The notes below the pieces were generated by a model, which was given only the letters and a program-made list of their open reading frames with translations, made no database searches and was not told the origin of the DNA. Positions 1 through 7,502 of a DNA stretch of 16,593 bases are shown one piece after another. Position numbers and translations under genes: made by a program. Each line of letters begins with the position of its first letter. Position 1 is the stretch's first letter. This DNA is from Chlamydiae bacterium RIFCSPHIGHO2_12_FULL_49_9 (GTDB taxonomy: Bacteria > Chlamydiota > Chlamydiia > Chlamydiales > SM23-39). Location of the stretch: positions 1 through 16,593 of the forward strand of contig MGLY01000077.1 in assembly GCA_001794935.1 (NCBI GenBank), read 5' to 3'.

Positions 1-116
1 CGCTCCATCACCATTTTGAATACAAAGGCTGGCCTGAGACAAAAGTGGTCATTCGCTTCTGGATCATTAGCCTTCTTTTTGCCATAATCGCGGTTGCATC
101 GCTCAAATTGCAATGA
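1..116 (+). CDS. mraY: MraY C-terminus (phospho-N-acetylmuramoyl-pentapeptide transferase), partial
   Basis: Reading from base 3 gives 37 residues ending in TGA at 114-116. They begin LHHHFEYKGWPETKVVIRFW and continue into a hydrophobic helix, which matches the usual C-terminal end of MraY: a histidine-rich stretch (HHHFE), then G-WPE, then the last membrane span. MraY is the integral inner-membrane enzyme that moves phospho-MurNAc-pentapeptide from UDP to undecaprenyl phosphate, giving lipid I. The first roughly nine tenths of the protein lie outside the window. Its stop codon overlaps the murD ATG in an ATGA (113-116), so the two are probably translationally coupled. The family assignment is firm although only the tail is visible. 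Confidence 0.93.
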   Translation, partial: LHHHFEYKGWPETKVVIRFWIISLLFAIIAVASLKLQ

Positions 117-1387
117 AAAAAGAAAAACTGGTTTTAGGTTTTGGAGTCAGCGGAAAAGCGGTTGTCTCCTATCTTTTAGCCCAAGGAGAAAGGCCGACCG
201 TTTTAGATAAGAGGGCGGCGGAATTACAGAGCGATCCGCTCGCTCAGAAAGGGGTGAAACTCTTTCCTGACAGAGCAGATTTTTCTCTGGAGGGGTTTGA
301 TCATCTGATTTTATCTCCCGGCGTTCCGCTTATACATCCGATTGTAGAAAGAGCGGCGCTGCAAGGCATCGAAACGATCGGAGAGATTGAATTTGCGTTT
401 AGGCATATTAAAAATCGGTGTGTCGGCGTTACCGGAACGAATGGAAAGACGACGACGGCGCTTTTGACGACCCACGTTTTAAATTCAGCGGGTATAAAGG
501 CCTGCTCTTTGGGAAATATCGGAGAGAGTTTGACGAGCTATCTTGAACGGGAAGATCGAGAAGAGATTCTCGTCGTTGAGCTGAGTTCATTTCAGCTCGA
601 TACGATGAGATCCGAGTGTTTAGAGGCGGCCGTTTTACTCAATATTACGCCCGACCATTTGGATCGGTACGCCTCGATGCGTGAGTACGCAATTTCAAAG
701 CTCTCGATTGAAAAAAGGGTGTTTGAGGGCGGCAAATGCTTCATTTCGGAAAAAATTCGAGATGAATATTCCTCTTTGCTCGTGGGAGATAAGTGGGATT
801 TTTTCGATCGGGAAGAGATCGAAAGTGTTGCGCCGATTTCTCCTATAGGATATATCCAGAAGGGAATACCTGAAAAGGAAAACGTCCAGGCTGCATTTAA
901 ACTCTCGTCCCATTTTGGTGTGGCGAAAGGGGTGTTTTTAAAGGGACTTGAAACTTTCCGAAAACCGTCCCACCGCATTGAGTGGGTAGGCGAAGCAAAG
1001 GGAGTCTCCTACTATGACGACAGCAAAGCGACGAATATCGATTCGGTGATGCACGCTTTAAAACTCTTCCAAGGCCCGCTCCTTTTGATTGTGGGCGGAG
1101 TGGATAAAGGCGCATCTTATAAACCGTGGATCGAGGTGTTCAAAGGCAAAGTAAAAAAGATCTTTGCCTACGGAGAGGCGGCATCGAAAATGGAAGAGGA
1201 GCTCAGCTCCCATTTTCCCTTTAAAAAGGTCAAAGCGTTTCAGGACGCCTTTGAGTCTGCTTTTCTCGAGGCAAAAGAAAAAGAAACCGTGCTGCTGTCG
1301 CCGGGCTGCTCGAGCTTTGATCAGTTCAAAAGCTACGCGCATCGGGGCGATGAATTTAAGCGGCTTCTGAAGGAGAAAATGAGATGA
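113..1387 (+). CDS. murD: UDP-N-acetylmuramoylalanine--D-glutamate ligase MurD
   Basis: Cytoplasmic Mur ligase that adds D-glutamate to UDP-MurNAc-L-Ala with ATP. The 424-residue length is slightly short of the usual 430-450. Visible features are an N-terminal nucleotide-binding-like fold starting VLGFGVSGKA (residues 7-16), the ATP-binding P-loop GTNGKTTT (about 108-115), the central-domain segment LNITPDHLDRY, and the C-terminal signatures YDDSKATN (about 301-308) and LLSPGCSSFDQF followed by RGDEF near the end. The ATG at 113 overlaps the mraY stop in ATGA and has no clear Shine-Dalgarno of its own, which suggests coupling to mraY. The 3' end overlaps the next gene by 4 bp (ATGA at 1384-1387). 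No defects are visible. Confidence 0.97.
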   Translation: MKKEKLVLGFGVSGKAVVSYLLAQGERPTVLDKRAAELQSDPLAQKGVKLFPDRADFSLEGFDHLILSPGVPLIHPIVERAALQGIETIGEIEFAFRHIKNRCVGVTGTNGKTTTALLTTHVLNSAGIKACSLGNIGESLTSYLEREDREEILVVELSSFQLDTMRSECLEAAVLLNITPDHLDRYASMREYAISKLSIEKRVFEGGKCFISEKIRDEYSSLLVGDKWDFFDREEIESVAPISPIGYIQKGIPEKENVQAAFKLSSHFGVAKGVFLKGLETFRKPSHRIEWVGEAKGVSYYDDSKATNIDSVMHALKLFQGPLLLIVGGVDKGASYKPWIEVFKGKVKKIFAYGEAASKMEEELSSHFPFKKVKAFQDAFESAFLEAKEKETVLLSPGCSSFDQFKSYAHRGDEFKRLLKEKMR

Positions 1388-2076
1388 ATCGGAAACAAAC
1401 AATTCTGGTTGCAGTCCTTGTCAATGCGGGCCTTTTGGCTGTGCTTTTGGTAGGAGCTCTGACGACAGAAGAAGAGGTAGCTATTCAGCCGACTATGATG
1501 GGAGATGCGACCCCCTCCTTGCAAAAGCTGGAAGAGAACCCTCTTTTTAACGCGCCGGCTGAGGCGCCGCTCGTTTTGCAAGCGGCTCCCGAGCAGTCTG
1601 TGCAAGAAGTTCCGGTTCAGCTTCCACTCCAACAACCGGAACCTCTCGTTCACAAATTGCCCCCTCTGGTTCCCGAAGAGACCCCCGTTGCGGCAGCGCC
1701 CGCCGCTCCTAACGAGACGGCCTTCCTCGAAGTGGTTGTGAAAAAAGGGGACAACCTTGAAAAAATCGCAAAAATGCATCACACAACAGTCGATGAGATC
1801 ATCCGCTACAACCATCTGCCGAGCAGCTTCCTCCGCATCGGCCAAAAGTTAAAAATTCCGAAAAAAATGGCAATCGCCTCTCAGCCCCAGGCGAGTTCTT
1901 TAGAGAAAAAACCGGCCGCAACCGCTCCCGGATATTACACGGTGAAAGTGGGCGATAACCCCTGGACGATTGCGATGAAGCACCACATGAAAGTCGATGA
2001 GCTGCTTCGCCTGAACGCTTTGAATGAGGAAAAAGCCCGCAAGCTCAAACCCGGCGACAGACTCCGCGTGAGATAA
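1384..2076 (+). CDS. nlpD: NlpD-like membrane-anchored protein with two LysM domains
   Basis: A 230-residue protein in the position held by nlpD in chlamydial division clusters. Residues 7-27 form one hydrophobic segment, an uncleaved signal anchor or signal peptide; no lipobox cysteine is seen. Residues 30-112 are rich in Pro, Ala and Glu and look like a periplasmic spacer. Two LysM peptidoglycan-binding domains follow, about 115-159 (VVVKKGDNLEKIAKMH) and 184-229 (YYTVKVGDNPWTIAMKH). The protein ends right after LysM2, so no M23 peptidase domain is present, and a glycan-binding or septal targeting role is more likely than hydrolysis. An AAGGAG site at 1370-1375 lies 8 nt before the ATG, inside the end of murD. 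The nlpD name rests on synteny. Confidence 0.85.
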   Translation: MNRKQTILVAVLVNAGLLAVLLVGALTTEEEVAIQPTMMGDATPSLQKLEENPLFNAPAEAPLVLQAAPEQSVQEVPVQLPLQQPEPLVHKLPPLVPEETPVAAAPAAPNETAFLEVVVKKGDNLEKIAKMHHTTVDEIIRYNHLPSSFLRIGQKLKIPKKMAIASQPQASSLEKKPAATAPGYYTVKVGDNPWTIAMKHHMKVDELLRLNALNEEKARKLKPGDRLRVR

Positions 2077-2078
2077 AG

Positions 2079-3179
2079 ATGTCCCGCTCAGCGCTTTGGC
2101 TCATCATTTCGGTAGCTCTCCTCTTCTCGATGGGGCTTCTGATGGTGTTCAACACAACATCGGCTGAGATCATCGACCGCTCGCTCGATGTGGATACCCA
2201 TGCGGCCCTTTTAAAGCAGATCCTCTATGGCGCAGTCGGCCTTGCTTTGGGATTTTTGCTCTACTCTTGGGGCTATGAGTCTTTGATCCGCTGGAGCGTC
2301 CCTCTCCTTGGCGCTGCAACCGTTCTTTTGGTTTTGGTTTTTATCCCGGGAATCGGTCAATCGCTCAATGGAGCCAGGCGCTGGCTCAATATTTTTGGCT
2401 ATTCTTTTCAGCCCTCCGAGTGTGTAAAAATCTTGGTCCCCGCGGTCTATATCCGCTGGGTTTTAAGCCAGGAAAGGGAGATCGTCTTAAAGAGCTTTCT
2501 GAAAATTCTTGCTTGGCTTCTCATCCCGATCGGGCTCATTTTGGTGGAGCCGGACAACGGAACGACGGCGATCATCCTCTCTCTTTTAATGACGCTTTTT
2601 CTTCTGACCCGAATTAAAGCCTCTTATTGGGCCATGCCGCTTTGCCTTATGATTTTTGTCGGGGGGATTGCCGCTTACAACATGCCTCATGTGCCCGATA
2701 GGATTCGCATTTATCTTCACCCTGAACTCGATTTGAAGGGCAAAGGGCACCAGCCCCACCAGGCGAAAATTGCGGCGGGCTCTGGGGGACTCTTGGGGAG
2801 GGGATTGGGGGAGAGTTTGCAAAAGCTCAATTATCTCCCTGAGGCGAGAAGCGACTACATTGCGGCGATTTATGCGGAAGAGATGGGTTTTTTTGGGATT
2901 TTGGCGTTGATCAGTCTTTATCTATTGCTTGCCTACAGCGGCTTTTTAATTGCGATCCGCTCCCAGGACAGGAGCGCTTTTTATCTCGCCTCGATTTTGA
3001 CCTTTCTCATCTCGATCCAGGCGTTTTTAAATCTCGGCATCGTCTCGGGTCTTCTTCCAAGCAAAGGGATGACCCTTCCATTTTTTTCTCAAGGGGGAAG
3101 CTCTCTGATCGCAAACATTGCGGCTCTTTTCATCCTTCTCGACATTTCCAGAAAATCAAAGCTCGAGGCAGTAAATTGA
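2079..3179 (+). CDS. ftsW: FtsW, SEDS-family septal peptidoglycan glycosyltransferase
   Basis: A 366-residue polytopic inner-membrane protein of the SEDS (FtsW/RodA/SpoVE) family, which polymerises lipid II into glycan strands together with a class B penicillin-binding protein. Visible marks are GARRWLNIFGYSFQPSE (about 98-114), the extracellular-loop motif LPEARSDYIAAIYAEEMG containing the conserved catalytic-type Asp (about residue 259), and the C-terminal GMTLPFFSQGGSSL (about 332-345). The many leucine and isoleucine-rich spans between these fit about ten membrane helices. RodA is the main alternative, but position between nlpD and murG favours FtsW. It starts 2 nt after the nlpD stop with only a weak ribosome binding site and overlaps murG by TTGA. 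Confidence 0.95.
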   Translation: MSRSALWLIISVALLFSMGLLMVFNTTSAEIIDRSLDVDTHAALLKQILYGAVGLALGFLLYSWGYESLIRWSVPLLGAATVLLVLVFIPGIGQSLNGARRWLNIFGYSFQPSECVKILVPAVYIRWVLSQEREIVLKSFLKILAWLLIPIGLILVEPDNGTTAIILSLLMTLFLLTRIKASYWAMPLCLMIFVGGIAAYNMPHVPDRIRIYLHPELDLKGKGHQPHQAKIAAGSGGLLGRGLGESLQKLNYLPEARSDYIAAIYAEEMGFFGILALISLYLLLAYSGFLIAIRSQDRSAFYLASILTFLISIQAFLNLGIVSGLLPSKGMTLPFFSQGGSSLIANIAALFILLDISRKSKLEAVN

Positions 3180-4228
3180 AGGTGTTGATTGCAGCGGGAG
3201 GGAGCGGCGGCCATCTTTTTCCGGCAAGACAACTGGCTCTGATGCTTCAAAAAGAGGGGGAGTGCAAAATTCTCTTCGCAGGCTACAAACTCTCGGAGAG
3301 CCCCTTTTTTGAAAAAGAGGGGATCGCTTTTCGAGAAATTCGGTCAGCGCCATTTGCCAATATCTTTCCCTTTTTAAAAGCGCTTTGTGTTGGGTTTTGC
3401 GAGAGCGCATCTCTTTTGCGAAAATTTAAGCCCGATGTCGTCGTGGGATTCGGCAGTTATCACAGCTTTCCCATTCTCTTAGCCTCATTTATTTTGAGAA
3501 AAAAAATCGTCCTTTTTGAGGCAAATACAACCCTTGGCAAGGTCAATCGCCTCTTTGCCGGAGGCGCTAAAACGGTAGCGATCCAATTTCCTGTCGCAGG
3601 CTCCTATCCCAAAACGTTCGTTCCATTTTTGCCGTGGGGAGGGAGAAAAAGGGAAATCCCTCAAGAAGAAGCCCGCCTCAAATTGGGGCTTGAGAAGGAG
3701 CTTTTTACCCTTCTTGTCTTCGGAGGCTCCCAGGGAGCTTCTTTTCTCAACGACGCTTTGGTTAAGGCGGCGCCTCTTTTACAAAAGAGAGGGCTTGCCT
3801 TTCAGGTGATTCATCTCACCGGAAAAGAAGAGGAAAAGACAAAAGAGGCGTACCAGACCCATTCGGTGCGGGCTTTGGTGAAAAATTTTGAAAAAGAGAT
3901 GCAGGTTGCTTACGCGGCGGCAGATCTTGTCATCTCGAGATCGGGAGCCGGAACAGTTGCGGAGCTCATCTGCCATCAAAAGCCGGCGCTTCTCATCCCA
4001 TTTCCTTTTGCTGCAGATAATCATCAGGAAAAAAATGGCCATCTTTTGGCAGATGAGATAAAAGGGGCCCGCCTTCTTTTGCAGAAAGAGGCGTCAATAG
4101 AGAAAATCGTGGAAGAAATCTTTTCGATGATTCAAGATCTCTCCTCTTACAAAGAGGCTTTGATGAGGGCGTTTCAAGGGGCAAAAGGGAGAAAAAATTT
4201 AAGCGAGATCGTGAGGAGTTTTTTATGA
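3176..4228 (+). CDS. murG: MurG, lipid II-forming N-acetylglucosaminyltransferase
   Basis: A 350-residue peripheral membrane enzyme (GT-B fold, GT28) that transfers GlcNAc from UDP-GlcNAc to lipid I to make lipid II. Family signatures are the glycine-rich loop AAGGSGGHLFPA (about 6-17), the second glycine loop GGSQGASFLND (about 183-193), and the UDP-GlcNAc-binding stretch SRSGAGTVAEL with PFPFAADNHQEKNG after it. The start is a TTG at 3176, overlapping the ftsW stop (TTGA). The alternatives fall inside the conserved first strand, and GAGG at 3165-3168 lies 7 nt upstream of this TTG. The 3' end overlaps murC-ddl by 4 bp. Confidence 0.96.
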   Translation: MKVLIAAGGSGGHLFPARQLALMLQKEGECKILFAGYKLSESPFFEKEGIAFREIRSAPFANIFPFLKALCVGFCESASLLRKFKPDVVVGFGSYHSFPILLASFILRKKIVLFEANTTLGKVNRLFAGGAKTVAIQFPVAGSYPKTFVPFLPWGGRKREIPQEEARLKLGLEKELFTLLVFGGSQGASFLNDALVKAAPLLQKRGLAFQVIHLTGKEEEKTKEAYQTHSVRALVKNFEKEMQVAYAAADLVISRSGAGTVAELICHQKPALLIPFPFAADNHQEKNGHLLADEIKGARLLLQKEASIEKIVEEIFSMIQDLSSYKEALMRAFQGAKGRKNLSEIVRSFL

Positions 4229-6585
4229 AGGCGAAAACATTTCATTTTGTCGGTCTTGGCGGGATTGGAATGAGCGCGCTTGCCCGAGTCCTTTTGCAAA
4301 AAGGGGACAAAGTGCAGGGGAGCGATGCGCAGCCAAGCCCTCTTTTGGCCGATCTTCAAAAAGAGGGGGCTGCCGTTCAAATCGGCCATAACGTTGATGC
4401 CCTTAAAGAAGAGATGACGATCGTCTATAGCAGCGCGGTGAAGGAGTCGAATGTGGAGATGAAAAGGGCCAAAGAGCTCAAGCTGCCCCTTCTCCACCGA
4501 TCGGATCTCCTCCATTTTTTAATGGAGGGAAAGAAGGCGCTCCTCGTCACGGGAACGCATGGCAAGACGACGACGACAGCCCTTTTGTCCGAGGTCTTTT
4601 TAAAAGCAAAAAAGAATCCCTCCTTTGTCGTGGGGGGCATTCTTGCGTCGGAGAAAACGAACGGAAAATTTGGCAGCGGCGACTATTTTATCGCTGAAGC
4701 GGATGAGAGCGACGGCTCTTTTTTAAAAACGGCCGCCTTCGGCGCGATTGTCACGAATTTGGAAAAAGACCATCTCGACTATTGGAAAACAGAAGAGAGG
4801 CTCCAAAAAGCTTTTGCCTCTTTTTTTGAACAGGCGCTGGAGGAAAAACACCTCTTTTGGTGCTCTGACGACTTGAGCTTAAAGGCGCTTTCTCCAAAGG
4901 GCTTTTCCTATGGGTTTTCAAAAGAGGCCGATCTTCAAATCTCAAATCTTCAACATACAGATCTCGGGATTGTTTTCGATATCGATTTTCAGGGGAAAAA
5001 GTATCGACAGGTTGAACTTTCTCTCATGGGGCGCCACAATGCGCTCAACGCATCTGCAGTTTTTGGCCTCTCTATAACGCTTGGAGTTGAAGAAGAGGCG
5101 ATCCGCGAAGCGCTTCGATCATTTAGGGGGACTGCTCGCAGACTTGAATTTAAGGGCGAGGTAAAAAGGGCTCTTTTTTACGACGATTACGCCCACCATC
5201 CAACGGAGATCAAAGCGACTCTGTCGGCTCTTCGCGCCCGCGTCAAAGAGAGAAGGCTTGTAGCGATTTTCCAGCCGCACCGCAATACGAGAGTGCAGGA
5301 TCTTTTCGATGAGTTTGGAGACTCGTTTCAAGATGCAGATGAGGTCATTTTAACCGACATCTACACAGCCGGAGAGGCTCCTATTGAGGGGATTACGAGC
5401 GCATCGCTTTTCTTGAAAATGAAAGAGAAACTGAAATCAAAACTCTATTTTATTCCGAGAAACGAGCTCGAGAAAGGGGTTTTGGAGCAAATCCGGCCAC
5501 TCGATGCGGTGATTGCGCTCGGCGCTGGCGACATTGCGAAGGCAATCGATCCGATCATCGGATCGTTTAGAGAAAAAAATCCGAAACTCACCCTCGCCGT
5601 TTTATTTGGCGGAACATCGGTAGAGCACGAGGTCTCTTTGCTATCTGCTCAAAATATCATCAACGCCCTCGATCCCTCTCTTTACAATGTGCGCCTATTT
5701 CCGATTACAAAAGAGGGGCGTTGGGGGACAGGAGAGGAAGGGTCTAAATTTCGTGGGCCGGTTTTAGAAGAGCTTTATCAATGCGACGTGTGCATCCCTG
5801 TTTTGCATGGGCCTGAGGGAGAAGACGGGATGGTGCAGGGACTTTTGGACACTTTGGGAATTCCTTACGTCGGTTGCAATTATCAGTCGGCTGCCATTTG
5901 CATGGAAAAAGTGTGGTCGAAAGAGGTCTCTCTTCTGCATGGCGTTCCGACTCCGGCCTATGTCGATTGCGATAAGGCAAGTTATCGAAGAGATCCGGGT
6001 GCTTTCATTGAAAAAGTAGAAGAGAAAATCGGTTATCCCGTCTGGATCAAACCGGTTCATCTCGGCTCGAGCATCGGAGTGAGCAAGGCGGCCTTTCGCG
6101 CTCAAATGGAAGAGGGTATCGAGGCGGCCTTTCTCTACGATGATCGGATTTTAGCGGAGAAGAATATCGAAGGGCGCCAGATCGAATTTGCCGTGATGGG
6201 CAACTCGTTTATCCGCACCGCGCGCGCTTGCGAGATTTTAAATGAGGGCGCTTTTTACGATTATGAGAAAAAATATGGCTCTCAAGCCTCAGGTGTGCGC
6301 ATTCCGGCTGCCCTATCGCCCTTGGAAGAGGCGATCGGCGTAGAGCTCGCCGAGAGGGTGTACTGCTCGCTTGGCTGCAGGGGACTTGCGAGAGTCGACT
6401 TTTTTTTAGACCATGAGGGATACTACTGGTTTAATGAGATCAATCCCTTCCCGGGCTTTACGAAGATGAGCGGGTATCCGAAAATGTGGGAGGCGAGCGG
6501 ACTGACATTGAGCCATCTTTTGGATGAGCTGATCGTCCTTGCTCTCGAGCGCTCTAGGAGTCTGGTTTTAATGAGAGGATCTTGA
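4225..6585 (+). CDS. murC/ddl: MurC-Ddl fusion: UDP-MurNAc--L-alanine ligase and D-Ala--D-Ala ligase
   Basis: One 786-residue cytoplasmic protein joining two peptidoglycan precursor enzymes. The N-terminal MurC part (about 1-445) has the Rossmann start FVGLGGIGMSALAR (8-21), the ATP loop GTHGKTTTT (110-118), the acidic motif EADESDGSF, and DDYAHHPTE (about 320-328); it adds L-Ala to UDP-MurNAc. The Ddl part starts near residue 453 and has GGTSVEHEVSLLSA (about 462-475), LHGPEGEDG, the ATP-grasp loop HLGSSIGVSKA (about 612-622) and the metal-site segment NEINPFPGFT (about 737-746); it makes D-Ala-D-Ala. Both halves look complete, with a linker of about 15 residues. This fusion is characteristic of Chlamydiae. 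Ribosome binding site GTGAGGAG is at 4211-4218, 6 nt before the ATG. Confidence 0.97.
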   Translation: MKAKTFHFVGLGGIGMSALARVLLQKGDKVQGSDAQPSPLLADLQKEGAAVQIGHNVDALKEEMTIVYSSAVKESNVEMKRAKELKLPLLHRSDLLHFLMEGKKALLVTGTHGKTTTTALLSEVFLKAKKNPSFVVGGILASEKTNGKFGSGDYFIAEADESDGSFLKTAAFGAIVTNLEKDHLDYWKTEERLQKAFASFFEQALEEKHLFWCSDDLSLKALSPKGFSYGFSKEADLQISNLQHTDLGIVFDIDFQGKKYRQVELSLMGRHNALNASAVFGLSITLGVEEEAIREALRSFRGTARRLEFKGEVKRALFYDDYAHHPTEIKATLSALRARVKERRLVAIFQPHRNTRVQDLFDEFGDSFQDADEVILTDIYTAGEAPIEGITSASLFLKMKEKLKSKLYFIPRNELEKGVLEQIRPLDAVIALGAGDIAKAIDPIIGSFREKNPKLTLAVLFGGTSVEHEVSLLSAQNIINALDPSLYNVRLFPITKEGRWGTGEEGSKFRGPVLEELYQCDVCIPVLHGPEGEDGMVQGLLDTLGIPYVGCNYQSAAICMEKVWSKEVSLLHGVPTPAYVDCDKASYRRDPGAFIEKVEEKIGYPVWIKPVHLGSSIGVSKAAFRAQMEEGIEAAFLYDDRILAEKNIEGRQIEFAVMGNSFIRTARACEILNEGAFYDYEKKYGSQASGVRIPAALSPLEEAIGVELAERVYCSLGCRGLARVDFFLDHEGYYWFNEINPFPGFTKMSGYPKMWEASGLTLSHLLDELIVLALERSRSLVLMRGS

Positions 6586-7502
6586 TGGACAAGCCACCCG
6601 AATGGACGATGCGCCAAGCCCTTTTTTGCCTCGTCGGCTCCACTGTTTGCACGCTTGCGATCAGCCTTGGCGGATACGGGATTTGGAAGAATTTAAAGCA
6701 AAAACGGCTCAGCGATGAGGCCTACAAAATCGCAGCCATCGTCCAAACAGGCCCTGAAAAAGAAGCCCTAAAAACGGCCTATCTTGCAGAACTCTTAAGC
6801 CTCTCTATCGACCAGCCAACCCATCTTTATCGCGTCGATCTCAAAAGAGCTGTGCAAAAGCTCCTCTCTTCGCCGCTGATTGCAGACGCAAGAGTCAAAC
6901 GGATGCCCCCGAATACCCTCTATATCGACTACGAGGTGAGACGCCCTGTTGCCTGGCTTTCAGACTATAAAAATATTGGGATTGATCAGGCGGGATTTCT
7001 CTTTCCGATGACGCCCTTCTTTTCTCCCAAAAACCTCCCCGAGATCTATCTCGGACTGCCCGCTTTCGGCGCGCCGGAGGATTCTTTTGGAAGAAAAGGG
7101 GGAGCGTGGCTCAGCCCTATCAAGAACCGCTATTTGAACCTTGCCTTCGAGGTGCTCCAATATCTTGAGGGCTCTTCCTGGAAAGAGGGGCTCCAAATCA
7201 AGCGGATCGATGTGTCAAACGCCTTTGCGCCAAGTCTTGGGCAAAGAGAGATCGTCCTTTTTACCGAAGAGGAGATCACCGTGCGTCGAAATGAGAAGGA
7301 GATCGCTTGCATATTTCCGAAAATACTTCGCTTGGCCCCAAAAGAGTACCATCAGCAGCTTGCGAATTTCATCGCTTTGAGAAGAAGCATGGTGGAAGAT
7401 TATCGGCGCCAGATGGCGTCACTGCAGCTGAGCTGCCGCTTTGCCCCAAGGATCATCGATCTAAGGATCCCTCAACTCGCCTTTATTGAGAACGACAGCT
7501 AG
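6585..7502 (+). CDS. ftsQ: FtsQ-like division protein (single-pass membrane protein with POTRA-type domain)
   Basis: A 305-residue bitopic protein: a short cytoplasmic N-terminus, one membrane span at about residues 12-34 (LFCLVGSTVCTLAISLGGYG), then an extracytoplasmic region. Residues about 78-130 carry an FtsQ/POTRA-like pattern, in which a short helix (VDLKRAVQKLLSSPLIADAR) is followed by VKRMPPNTLYIDYEVRRPVA and then a conserved-looking IGIDQAGFLFP turn. FtsQ links early and late divisome proteins. I start it at the ATG at 6585, which overlaps the murC-ddl TGA by one base (TGATG) and has GAGAGGA at 6573-6579; a TTG one codon upstream is possible. The last 20 bp overlap the 3' end of a convergent minus-strand gene. 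Sequence conservation is low, so the name relies partly on position. Confidence 0.85.
   Translation: MDKPPEWTMRQALFCLVGSTVCTLAISLGGYGIWKNLKQKRLSDEAYKIAAIVQTGPEKEALKTAYLAELLSLSIDQPTHLYRVDLKRAVQKLLSSPLIADARVKRMPPNTLYIDYEVRRPVAWLSDYKNIGIDQAGFLFPMTPFFSPKNLPEIYLGLPAFGAPEDSFGRKGGAWLSPIKNRYLNLAFEVLQYLEGSSWKEGLQIKRIDVSNAFAPSLGQREIVLFTEEEITVRRNEKEIACIFPKILRLAPKEYHQQLANFIALRRSMVEDYRRQMASLQLSCRFAPRIIDLRIPQLAFIENDS

Noticed and set aside
1333..1845. 170-codon minus-strand frame across the murD/nlpD junction
   Set aside because: It crosses two confidently assigned plus-strand genes and shows no start signals.
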